Shown: piece after piece, positions 21,914 to 28,178 of the stretch
Numbering within the stretch: the first letter of the stretch is position 1
How the letters are laid out: every line of letters begins with the position of its first letter
Notes under the pieces: model-generated
What the model saw: only the letters and a program-made list of their open reading frames with translations
The model's database searches: none
Told to the model about the DNA's origin: nothing
Virus record (IMG/VR): IMGVR_UViG_3300007775_000176
Location: 1-30,316 of that record
Direction: 5' to 3' (one strand)
Source: a virus
DNA: 30,316 nucleotides
Position numbers and translations under genes: made by a program

Positions 21914-22411
21914 TTATTTTTGAAGATATCTAGTTCTATCAAATGGATTCATTCTATTCATCTGTTTTGAACAATCATTCACTGATGTATCATCGCTATC
22001 TTCATATTCTTCGTCTTCATACTCATCATATTCATCTTCCTCTTCATCACAATTACAATATTCTCCAACAGGAAGAATATCACCACAGTAGGGACATTCT
22101 TCGTGGTCGTCTTCTTCGCAAGAACATTCTTCTCCAGGGCCTACAACATCTCCACAGTCAGGACATTCCTCGTAATTACCGCACTCATGACAAGGACATG
22201 CCCCATCTTCTTCGTCTGGCTCACAATCTTTACAATTTTTTGGTTCATATGCTCTGTCCGATGTCTCACAAGAATCACATCCAGCGTTATCAGAATTCTT
22301 GTTTAAAAATTCTGATATAGTAGTTCTTAGAGTACTTATATCACCAAGACAATCGGACAATTTCTCTAGTTGAGATTCAGCAGTTCTTAGCAGTTTAATT
22401 TCTTCTTTCAT
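21914..22411 (-). CDS. Acidic multi-zinc-ribbon protein
   Basis: 165 residues. A short helical N-terminus (IKLLRTAESQLEKLSDCL) precedes a string of cysteine pairs (CDSC, CKDC, CPCHEC, CPDC, CSC, CPYC, CNC), enough for three to four zinc sites, set in a very acidic background that ends in a Glu/Asp/Tyr run. This pattern suggests a protein-binding or DNA-mimicking surface. Start ATG at 22411 with GGAG upstream, overlapping the interrupted upstream gene by 4 bp. Confidence 0.75.
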   Translation of the reverse strand: MKEEIKLLRTAESQLEKLSDCLGDISTLRTTISEFLNKNSDNAGCDSCETSDRAYEPKNCKDCEPDEEDGACPCHECGNYEECPDCGDVVGPGEECSCEEDDHEECPYCGDILPVGEYCNCDEEEDEYDEYEDEEYEDSDDTSVNDCSKQMNRMNPFDRTRYLQK

Positions 22412-22653
22412 TTTGTTTCTCCATGTTTATTGCTTCTAAATTCTTCGTATTTTCCGTTGTTATAAAGTTTACACACAAACGGATAGTAAATTCCTTTGTA
22501 CAAATTTAAATGAATACCTTCAAAAAGACCACAGATCATTCCTTTGTCTAAAGACTAGAAATTTTTTACAACATGTTCTGGATTATTACCTCTAGCGTAG
22601 ATAATCCATCTCAACCCATTGTCGTTTAAAGCTATTATTGTATAATTTTTCAC
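22408..22653 (-). pseudogene. Small gene with an in-frame TAG but conserved ends
   Basis: A GTG at 22653 (overlapping the TAG of the DUF3150 gene by one base) opens a frame that reads NYTIIALNDNGLRWIIYARG, then hits TAG at 22555-22557. The same frame continues as coherent protein (SLDKGMICGLFEGIHLNLY, YPFVCKLYNNGKYEEF) and ends with TGA at 22408-22410, overlapping the next gene's ATG as ATGA. Both ends thus have normal operon coupling, which says the 81-codon frame was one gene. TAG ends several other genes here, so general TAG reassignment is unlikely. Nonsense mutation, sequence error or readthrough remain. Confidence 0.68.
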
Positions 22654-23660
22654 TAAAGCACGATCTTTCTTTTTAATTCTCCAATAAATCCAGAAACATC
22701 ATCACCTTCAGAAGCCGCTTTATTCCTGATGGCTTCCAAAGACTTGGTGACACTATCTTTTATGTTTATACTATCGAAGTCTTTTGGTGACACATTATCT
22801 CCGAGAAAAGAATTCTTGAATTCTGATAGCATTTTTTCTATTTCTGAATCTCCGAAGATATTCATAGATTTAAATCTATCTACATATTTTTTGAAAGAAG
22901 AAATAGATTTTGGTGTAAGGTTTTTAACGTCGTCTTCGTTCGCGAATGGCTTACCAAGTATTCTAGCAGTCATTAAATCACAAAATCTAATTGTCTCATT
23001 TCTCATTGCAGAAACATATTCGCCGACGAACTTACCAACTTCTTTTTGCATTTGGGTTTTTAGTTCTTTCGTTTTTTCGTCTATTACTGTTTCTCGTGCG
23101 ATTTCATCGTCAATAGAGGTTTCTTGAATAGCATCTAGACCGGCTATTTTGAATGTGAACCAATCAAATTGAAATTTTTCTCTCAATAGCTTTGGGTTGG
23201 CAGGATAACTATGTTTGAGACATTTTTCCCAGAATTCTGGATGTGTATTCTTTACGCTACTGACAAGTTCGTCAAACCTTGAGATAAAACTATCAACCTT
23301 AGTAAAGAATTCATCTTTAAGGTCTTTAAGTGTTGCATCTACGGTAGGAAGCATTTTTCTGGGAATAAAATGAGCACTAGCTATACCGAACGGTACAGAC
23401 CATCTCTCAAGTGCTTTTCTGCCTCTTTGTTCTACTTGATTAATCGCTTGCAGTTCGTGTTTGGGAACCATCAGTTTCCTACCAAGGTTGACTATATCTT
23501 GCGGAAGTTTGTCTGGATTATACCCAAGAGTTACCATGTCAGAACGAGTTAACATTTTTCTTCCGCTCCAAGACCTGATTCTAAGATTTACTAGACTGCC
23601 AACTTTGAATAGGCTGATTGTGTCATTTTTTTGTTGTGGTTCTAAACTTACTGTTGTCAT
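22653..23660 (-). CDS. DUF3150-family protein
   Basis: 335 residues. The N-terminal signature fits DUF3150: LVNLRIRSWSGRKMLTRSDM, then the GRKLMVPKHELQAINQVEQR and GRKALERWSVPFGIASAHFIP segments. The rest is helical (coiled-coil-like around residues 100-140 and 200-260). DUF3150 proteins are usual partners of AAA+ ATPases in phages and bacteria; the Ycf46-like ATPase lies just upstream. No enzymatic motif visible. A role in an ATPase/adaptor assembly is inferred from neighbours. Confidence 0.82.
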   Translation of the reverse strand: MTTVSLEPQQKNDTISLFKVGSLVNLRIRSWSGRKMLTRSDMVTLGYNPDKLPQDIVNLGRKLMVPKHELQAINQVEQRGRKALERWSVPFGIASAHFIPRKMLPTVDATLKDLKDEFFTKVDSFISRFDELVSSVKNTHPEFWEKCLKHSYPANPKLLREKFQFDWFTFKIAGLDAIQETSIDDEIARETVIDEKTKELKTQMQKEVGKFVGEYVSAMRNETIRFCDLMTARILGKPFANEDDVKNLTPKSISSFKKYVDRFKSMNIFGDSEIEKMLSEFKNSFLGDNVSPKDFDSINIKDSVTKSLEAIRNKAASEGDDVSGFIGELKRKIVL

Positions 23661-23724
23661 TTTTGACTCCTTAAAATATTTGTTAGTTACTTAAACAATC
23701 ACCAATATTTTTTAATGAAAAGAT

Positions 23725-25281
23725 TTACAGTGAAATTTTTCTTGCTCCTATTTTAGGTGGAGCACTTTTCTTTATTGGATTTGCTGGTTTCGCGTGTTTA
23801 TCACACCAATTTTTAATTTGAGCTATTTTATCTCCTTCGGTTTTGGACAACGGGATAATTTCAGTAATGGCATTTGTTAGATGGTCGTTTGATAATGGAT
23901 TTCCTTCAGCGAACGCGCTTTTCAATCCAAGTTTGACTACTTGTTCTATGTCGGACCCAGTGAAACCTTCAGTTTGTTCTGACAAAGATTGTATATCGTA
24001 ATTATTTTCATTTCTACCTCTTTTCTTTAATTGGATTGTGAATATTTCTTCTCTCTCTGTTGGTCGAGGCAAATCAAGGCCAAATATGGCGTCAAATCTT
24101 CCAGTTCTCTTAAATTCTGCTGGTAAACATTCTACTTGATTAGCTGTTGCGACACAATAGACTGGAGCTACTCTGTCGCTAGACCAGGTCAAAAATTTAC
24201 CGAAGACTCTCTTTGACGATCCCCCGTCCGAATCTCCGGAACCACCAAATCCTTTTTCTACTTCATCAAGTTGAAGTACACAAGGAGATATACTTTCTAT
24301 CATTTTAATACATTCTCTCATATTCCTCTCAGATTCTCCAACAAATTTGTCCATCATGTTGCCGACATCCATAGACACTAGTGGTAATTGAAGTTCAGAA
24401 GCAATTGCTTCAGAAAGTAACGTCTTGCCACAACCCGGAATTCCAACCAACAATATACCTCGCGGAAATTCAATACCAAATTCTCTTGCCTCTTCAGTAA
24501 AACATGGCTTATCTAACAGAACGTGTTTCTTCAGGGCGTCGTATCCTCCTACGTTTTTCAATCCACCAATAGGTGGCTCTTTATATTCCAAAAGTCCAGA
24601 AGCCCTAATGATACCAGCCTTTTCATTCATGATCGTTTTGGATGCTTCTTCGTTTAAATTCTTGTGTTTCCTTAGAGCTAGAGCTACCCTATTAACAATT
24701 TGTTGTGATGTCATACCCCTACATGCGTCTATTACGTGAGGGATAAATTTTTTGTCAATCTTAACTTCTGATCCATTTTCATCTAGGACGAAAGAGCAAA
24801 CGAAATTAATTCTTTCTAGAATCTCTTCTCTTTCTGGAAGATCAAAGTCTATGACTGTTATATCATGCAACAATGGTTTTGGCGCAGAGAAGTCTGGGCC
24901 AACAAAAATAATAGTTTGCTCAACTGAAGATATCAATCTTCTTACCTGATCAAGCCAAGAGATGACTACATCATGAAGTTGGTATGTATCTTTATTGATA
25001 TAATATCCAAAATCTTTCAAGATAAAGATAGAATTTTCTGGCATTTCCAATATACATTCAATATATTTGTGTATTGGAGTAGTGGCTTTAAAATTCCCTT
25101 GTGGCCGACCTTTCGCATCTTTCCAACCATCAGACACAGACCATATAAATACTTTTTTTGACAAGTTTTTTGCTATTTCATTTATTTCTAATATAGCCCT
25201 GTCCTTTTCAAAAGTATCTACAGACAAAAGCGCATGACCAGAGCATATATAATCAGTCATGTTATTCTTGAAAGTTTTCAT
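23725..25281 (-). CDS. Ycf46-like AAA+ ATPase
   Basis: 518 residues from the ATG at 25281 (a GTG three bases earlier is possible). The N-terminal 230 residues are a Ycf46-type domain with a degenerate nucleotide-binding region (ALLSVDTFEKDRAILEI; SIFILKDFG; ERILERI-like). The C-terminal AAA+ core has GLKNVGGYDALKKH, Walker A GIPGCGKT (about 280-287), DVGNMMDKFVGESERN, Walker B VLQLDEVEK, RVFGKFLTW and TGRFDAIFGLDLP with the arginine finger. Those match cyanobacterial and plastid Ycf46, where the family clusters with DUF1257 and DUF2997, both encoded here. It probably remodels a protein or complex. The host target is unknown. Confidence 0.88.
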   Translation of the reverse strand: MKTFKNNMTDYICSGHALLSVDTFEKDRAILEINEIAKNLSKKVFIWSVSDGWKDAKGRPQGNFKATTPIHKYIECILEMPENSIFILKDFGYYINKDTYQLHDVVISWLDQVRRLISSVEQTIIFVGPDFSAPKPLLHDITVIDFDLPEREEILERINFVCSFVLDENGSEVKIDKKFIPHVIDACRGMTSQQIVNRVALALRKHKNLNEEASKTIMNEKAGIIRASGLLEYKEPPIGGLKNVGGYDALKKHVLLDKPCFTEEAREFGIEFPRGILLVGIPGCGKTLLSEAIASELQLPLVSMDVGNMMDKFVGESERNMRECIKMIESISPCVLQLDEVEKGFGGSGDSDGGSSKRVFGKFLTWSSDRVAPVYCVATANQVECLPAEFKRTGRFDAIFGLDLPRPTEREEIFTIQLKKRGRNENNYDIQSLSEQTEGFTGSDIEQVVKLGLKSAFAEGNPLSNDHLTNAITEIIPLSKTEGDKIAQIKNWCDKHAKPANPIKKSAPPKIGARKISL

Positions 25282-25334
25282 CACTTTGTTCCTTTTGTAT
25301 TATTGTCCACGATAATCAACCTAATTAAAAAAAA

Positions 25335-25550
25335 CTAATCTTCAAGCAATCTTCTGACTTGAAACATTTCTCTTCTTGAAGAAATGCTGTTAAATCGTAG
25401 GTCCGCTATTAGAAGCTGTAAATGCTCAAGAAGTACCTCTATATCGTCGTCATGTTTAGGCGATTTTTTTCTACTCAACATACCATCGGTATACGTATCT
25501 TCTTTTTGAAGAATTTCTCTAAGTTTTTGCGATATTTCTTTTTTCGTCAT
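25335..25550 (-). CDS. Small helical protein, possibly from a leaderless transcript
   Basis: 71 residues, charged and helical (SQKLREILQKEDTYTDG; EVLLEHLQLLIADLRF). The ATG at 25550 has no Shine-Dalgarno site, but TATAAT ends 5 bases before it (TATAATAGATCATG), so transcription would start at or next to the start codon. Conserved family not recognised. It lies upstream of the Ycf46-like gene with a 53-base gap. Confidence 0.65.
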   Translation of the reverse strand: MTKKEISQKLREILQKEDTYTDGMLSRKKSPKHDDDIEVLLEHLQLLIADLRFNSISSRREMFQVRRLLED

Positions 25551-25555
25551 GATCT

Positions 25556-25561
25556 ATTATA
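25556..25561 (-). promoter_or_regulatory. TATAAT box 5 bases before an ATG
   Basis: Minus strand TTCGTATAATAGATCATG. The same CGTATAATAG sequence precedes another promoter at 26705. A TTGTCA lies 21 bases upstream, too far for a normal -35. With the ATG five bases after the box, this would give a leaderless mRNA for the gene at 25335-25550. Confidence 0.5.
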
Positions 25562-25590
25562 CGAAAAACCACAGTTTATGTTTGACAAAA

Positions 25591-25785
25591 TTACGTTTTA
25601 TCTTTTAGCAGTTCTTGGACTTGTTGATCAACAATTCCCTGTATATATCCCTGTTGTTCTGGCCATTCTGGATCATTGCGTTCTATATGGCCACAATTTT
25701 GACATGGGTCTGGAGATTCTCTGTGCTCCATCCAATTATTAAAGTCTCTCCAAATTTTTTCCCAATTAATTTTTTGCCTTTTCAT
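25591..25785 (-). CDS. Small hypothetical protein
   Basis: 64 residues with ATG start and an AAGGAA site upstream. Aromatic-rich helical N-terminus (WEKIWRDFNNWMEHRES), a CQNC pair with a following His, and a C-terminal helix (IVDQQVQELLKDK). One CxxC alone could bind metal only as a dimer. It overlaps the SH3-like gene upstream by 20 bp. Unknown function. Confidence 0.68.
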   Translation of the reverse strand: MKRQKINWEKIWRDFNNWMEHRESPDPCQNCGHIERNDPEWPEQQGYIQGIVDQQVQELLKDKT

Positions 25786-26098
25786 TTTCTTTCCTTGTTA
25801 AAAAAGCTATGGCCTTATTTAAGTATTTGAAGATAGTTTTTTCTTTTGTGGTCGTATTTTCTTGTGTTGTGACATTATCTATAGTTAGACTAGACAATTC
25901 TCCACTCCAGGGATTATTCATCGGTTTTACTTTTGTCATTTTATTTCGGGACAGATAACCCGTGTGAATAACAGTCCTTTTACTAACCTTTTGCCAGTAA
26001 ATAAAATAAACTCTGCTTCCCTCAATTTCAGTCACTAGGCAAACCTTCTTAGCGCTGTAAAATTTCGCTATAGCCAAATCTCCAACTTTAACACTCAT
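25766..26098 (-). CDS. SH3-like hypothetical protein
   Basis: 110 residues. Residues 1-60 are a small beta barrel by pattern (SVKVGDLAIAKFYSAKKVC, then VYFIYWQKVSKRTVIHTGYL), similar at its start to the protein at 16444-16749. The C-terminus is helical and basic (IFKYLNKAIAFLTRKE). The resemblance suggests duplicated SH3/KOW-type modules in this phage. It overlaps both neighbours (20 and 11 bp). Function unknown. Confidence 0.7.
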   Translation of the reverse strand: MSVKVGDLAIAKFYSAKKVCLVTEIEGSRVYFIYWQKVSKRTVIHTGYLSRNKMTKVKPMNNPWSGELSSLTIDNVTTQENTTTKEKTIFKYLNKAIAFLTRKENEKAKN

Positions 26099-26288
26099 TA
26101 CAATCTCCTTTTTCTAGAGAAATAACCGATCCAGATTTGCTTCTCTTTAAACCAATTTTTTTTAGAATTTTATTTTCTGATATACCGACAGAATCACAAA
26201 GTAATAGCCAATGCTTGACGCAAATATTTTTGTCGACATATTTAAGATATGATTCATTCCTGCACCTAGGAAAATTACAGCATTCCAT
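26088..26288 (-). CDS. Small zinc-finger-like protein
   Basis: 66 residues. C3, C4 and C9 (CCNFPRC), then ICVKHW (Cys and His) give a plausible CxxxxC...CxxH zinc site, as in small phage HNH-like or restriction-related fingers, but no catalytic motif follows. The C-terminal half is a basic helix (ISENKILKKIGLKRSK), then CNEC. It lies just downstream of a terminator, so it needs read-through or its own promoter. Function unknown. Confidence 0.7.
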   Translation of the reverse strand: MECCNFPRCRNESYLKYVDKNICVKHWLLLCDSVGISENKILKKIGLKRSKSGSVISLEKGDCNEC

Positions 26289-26301
26289 AATAAAACTCTT
26301 A

Positions 26302-26332
26302 TAAAGATAAAAGGCCGGAGTATATCCGGCCT
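26302..26332 (-). terminator. Rho-independent terminator
   Basis: The 8-bp stem AGGCCGGA/TCCGGCCT (26312-26319 and 26325-26332) closes a 5-base loop. On the minus strand it is followed by TTTTATCTTTAT, a U-rich tail. It is the only GC-rich hairpin with a T tail in the window and ends the transcript of the gene at 26365-26643, perhaps with partial read-through into the gene 14 bases on. Confidence 0.8.
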
Positions 26333-26364
26333 ATTGGTTGTCCATAAATTATGATTTTCAATAG

Positions 26365-26643
26365 TTATTTAGAAATAATACAGGGATTCAATGTGGTTTC
26401 AGACACATCTTTCCCATATTGTACATCTCCACATTCAGCCAAGACATGACCCAATTTTCTAAGAATAGTTGAGCCCTTTCTTTGTGGGCTTGTATTTTTT
26501 AGTTGATTTGCCGTTGCTCCCATGATACCTTTCTGAATCGTTATGGTGGTTTTCCCACTTTCTAGGTCAATATAAAGAACCTCGAATGCCGGATCGCTCT
26601 TCTTTTGTGTTTGTGTGTTTTCAATTTGATCTGTTGAATTCAT
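26365..26643 (-). CDS. Small hypothetical protein with its own promoter and terminator
   Basis: 92 residues, ATG at 26643 with GGAG 8 bases upstream. Polar N-terminus, a beta-rich middle (FEVLYIDLESGKTTITIQKG) and a mixed C-terminus with two Cys. No signal or membrane segment. A promoter lies about 62 bases upstream (26705) and a terminator 33 bases downstream, so it is a single-gene unit, which suggests independent regulation, maybe early expression. A palindrome sits in its leader. Function unknown. Confidence 0.75.
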   Translation of the reverse strand: MNSTDQIENTQTQKKSDPAFEVLYIDLESGKTTITIQKGIMGATANQLKNTSPQRKGSTILRKLGHVLAECGDVQYGKDVSETTLNPCIISK

Positions 26644-26672
26644 AATATTTCTCCATTTAAAAAGATATACAT

Positions 26673-26690
26673 CCGATTATACGTAATCGG
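26673..26690. promoter_or_regulatory. 18-bp palindrome in the leader (possible operator)
   Basis: CCGATTA-4-TAATCGG is a perfect inverted repeat with 7-bp arms. It lies about 15-32 bases downstream of the -10 box at 26705 and also contains a CGTATAAT core on the minus strand. It could be a repressor site, a leader hairpin or a second promoter. Confidence 0.5.
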
Positions 26691-26704
26691 CTAACAACAT
26701 TACT

Positions 26705-26733
26705 ATTATACGAATAATAGACTATTGTGTTCA
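26705..26733 (-). promoter_or_regulatory. Sigma70-like promoter (minus strand)
   Basis: TGAACA (26733-26728), 17-base spacer, TATAAT (26710-26705) within CGTATAATAG. Four of six -35 bases and all six -10 bases match consensus. It would drive the gene at 26365-26643. Confidence 0.6.
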
Positions 26734-26795
26734 TATATAGGTAGCAAATATCAAAATATAGTAAGCTTTTTTAATAACACATCTTTGTTCGTGTG

Positions 26796-26801
26796 TATAA
26801 T
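26796..26801 (+). promoter_or_regulatory. TATAAT box 5 bases before the plus-strand ATG
   Basis: Plus strand GTGTATAATATTACATG. The -35 position (AATAAC) is poor. No ribosome site lies between the box and the ATG at 26807, so the lipoprotein mRNA would be leaderless or nearly so, as for the gene at 25335-25550. Confidence 0.5.
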
Positions 26802-26806
26802 ATTAC

Positions 26807-27097
26807 ATGAGAAGCAGAAAAAACAAAATTTTTCTTGGACTTTTTACATTATTGTTAAATGGTTGTATTGTTACTACATCTGGCGATGCAACTTGGGAAT
26901 TATATGTAGGAGTTAGGACAAGACAAATAAGCAAAGAGCCATCTAAGATCAATTTTCAGTCAAACCAAATAGATAAAATCATAAGTTCATTTATGAACGA
27001 ACCATCTTTCGGCAAAGACGGAAATATTATTCCAAAAACCTTGTTGTATGCAGCAAAATGGTATTTTGGAGTTCCTACTCTACTACATGCATTCTAA
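26807..27097 (+). CDS. Small lipoprotein, only plus-strand gene
   Basis: 96 residues. Basic start, hydrophobic core and lipobox LNGC with the Cys at 20, then a short mature part with a helical middle (NQIDKIISSFMNEPSF) and an aromatic C-terminus (LLYAAKWYFGVPTLLHAF). It is the only gene on this strand, with its own TATAAT box and a stop that overlaps the stop of the convergent gene by 3 bases. That isolated, self-contained layout is typical of a moron-type cargo gene such as a superinfection-exclusion lipoprotein. Function is otherwise unknown. Confidence 0.75.
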   Translation: MRSRKNKIFLGLFTLLLNGCIVTTSGDATWELYVGVRTRQISKEPSKINFQSNQIDKIISSFMNEPSFGKDGNIIPKTLLYAAKWYFGVPTLLHAF

Positions 27098-27300
27098 AGT
27101 CTTTCTTTGATATAAAGAACATCTTTTGTTGCTATAGATATAGTTTTTCTGTCTGGCTTTAATGTTCCAGTATTCTTATCCATTGTGGTTCCAGGACAAT
27201 AAGAGATGAGTAAAGATTTTTTGTTTATCCTGACAATCTTACACGGAGAATAAATTGCATCTTCGGTTCTTAGAATAACGGTAGTTCCATCACTAATCAT
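27094..27300 (-). CDS. Small beta-rich hypothetical protein
   Basis: 68 residues with ATG at 27300 and AGGAG 6 bases upstream. Strand-rich (GTTVILRTEDAIYSPCKIVR; KSLLISYCPG; TISIATKDVLYI), consistent with an SH3-like or OB-like mini barrel. Its stop (TAG) overlaps the stop of the plus-strand lipoprotein gene. Unknown function. Confidence 0.72.
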   Translation of the reverse strand: MISDGTTVILRTEDAIYSPCKIVRINKKSLLISYCPGTTMDKNTGTLKPDRKTISIATKDVLYIKERL

Positions 27301-27346
27301 AATCTTCTCCTGATCTCAATTTTGAGGTTCCTAGCCAATATTGACA

Positions 27347-28177
27347 CTAATATTTATGACTGCGCTTTCTATAACTTGGATTTTTTATCTCATAATGGAA
27401 TGAAATTCCAATAATATCGTCCGCTATCCACGGTTCTATAGTCCAGTCGTCATTGATTTTAGAAAAATCTCTGGCGTTTGGATTATACCTTCTTGCCGCT
27501 CTTTGTCCGTTCCAAAACCCTATGAGCAATCCAGCCCCAACATCATGAAACCAGTGTGCATTGCTGTCCATACGAGATTCCATGACCACTCCAGCACCTA
27601 CAGCACCGACTATAGCAATGACAGAGTGTAGAAACTCATTTTTGCCATCCGTCATTGTTAATAGAGTTCCATACACAGTACCGTAAACAGCGGCATGACC
27701 AGAAGGGAATGATTTTCTATCTGACCCATTCGGTCTTTGTTCATTTGTTATAAGTTTTAATGATTGTACTTGGAATCCAGTCTGAAGGAATCCTTCGAAC
27801 ATAGCCATTCCGGTGTCTGATAGATTTTTATTTTGTAATCCTTGACCTAGCCCATATAAAATCAAGGAGGTCGCAAACATAGTACCTCCTTCTCCCAAAT
27901 ATTTATTGCCAAAGTCAGTGGCAATTGATCCATGATCGCGATAAAATTCTCTAGCTTTTTCGCTGTTTTCGGACCAACCAGCAGTAGATAACGTAAGAAG
28001 ACCAATTTTCTTCAGACTATCATCAGAAAACGTATCTTTAAAATCCTGTAAAATATTTCCAGGAATTCTATGTATATACTCAGAGTTTGACATAGGTTTG
28101 TCGGTTGTAGAGCATCCACAAACAAGGGAAAATACGATGACACAACTAGTTTTTACAAGAGGTTGTCGCCAATTCAA
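27347..28177 (-). CDS. PAP2-superfamily phosphatase with lipoprotein signal
   Basis: 276 residues. Start is a TTG at 28177 (GAGAG upstream); no ATG precedes the signal. Signal and lipobox VCGC give a lipidated Cys at 22. The three PAP2 motifs are complete: K141-x6-R148-P149, PSGH (158-161) and SR-x5-H208-x3-D212. Such enzymes remove phosphate from lipids, for example phosphatidic acid or undecaprenyl pyrophosphate. An outer-membrane or periplasmic PAP2 in a phage could alter lipid A or cell-wall carriers during infection. It lies one base downstream of the nucleotidyltransferase gene. Confidence 0.88.
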   Translation of the reverse strand: MNWRQPLVKTSCVIVFSLVCGCSTTDKPMSNSEYIHRIPGNILQDFKDTFSDDSLKKIGLLTLSTAGWSENSEKAREFYRDHGSIATDFGNKYLGEGGTMFATSLILYGLGQGLQNKNLSDTGMAMFEGFLQTGFQVQSLKLITNEQRPNGSDRKSFPSGHAAVYGTVYGTLLTMTDGKNEFLHSVIAIVGAVGAGVVMESRMDSNAHWFHDVGAGLLIGFWNGQRAARRYNPNARDFSKINDDWTIEPWIADDIIGISFHYEIKNPSYRKRSHKY

Positions 28178-28178
28178 A

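Noticed and set aside
15880-22653. General reassignment of TAG or TAA as sense codons
   Set aside because: TAG ends several intact genes, including RNR (8889), the gene at 3461, DUF3150 (22653) and the gene at 16444, with exact overlaps to the next start, and TAA ends many more. Large genes have no internal TAG.
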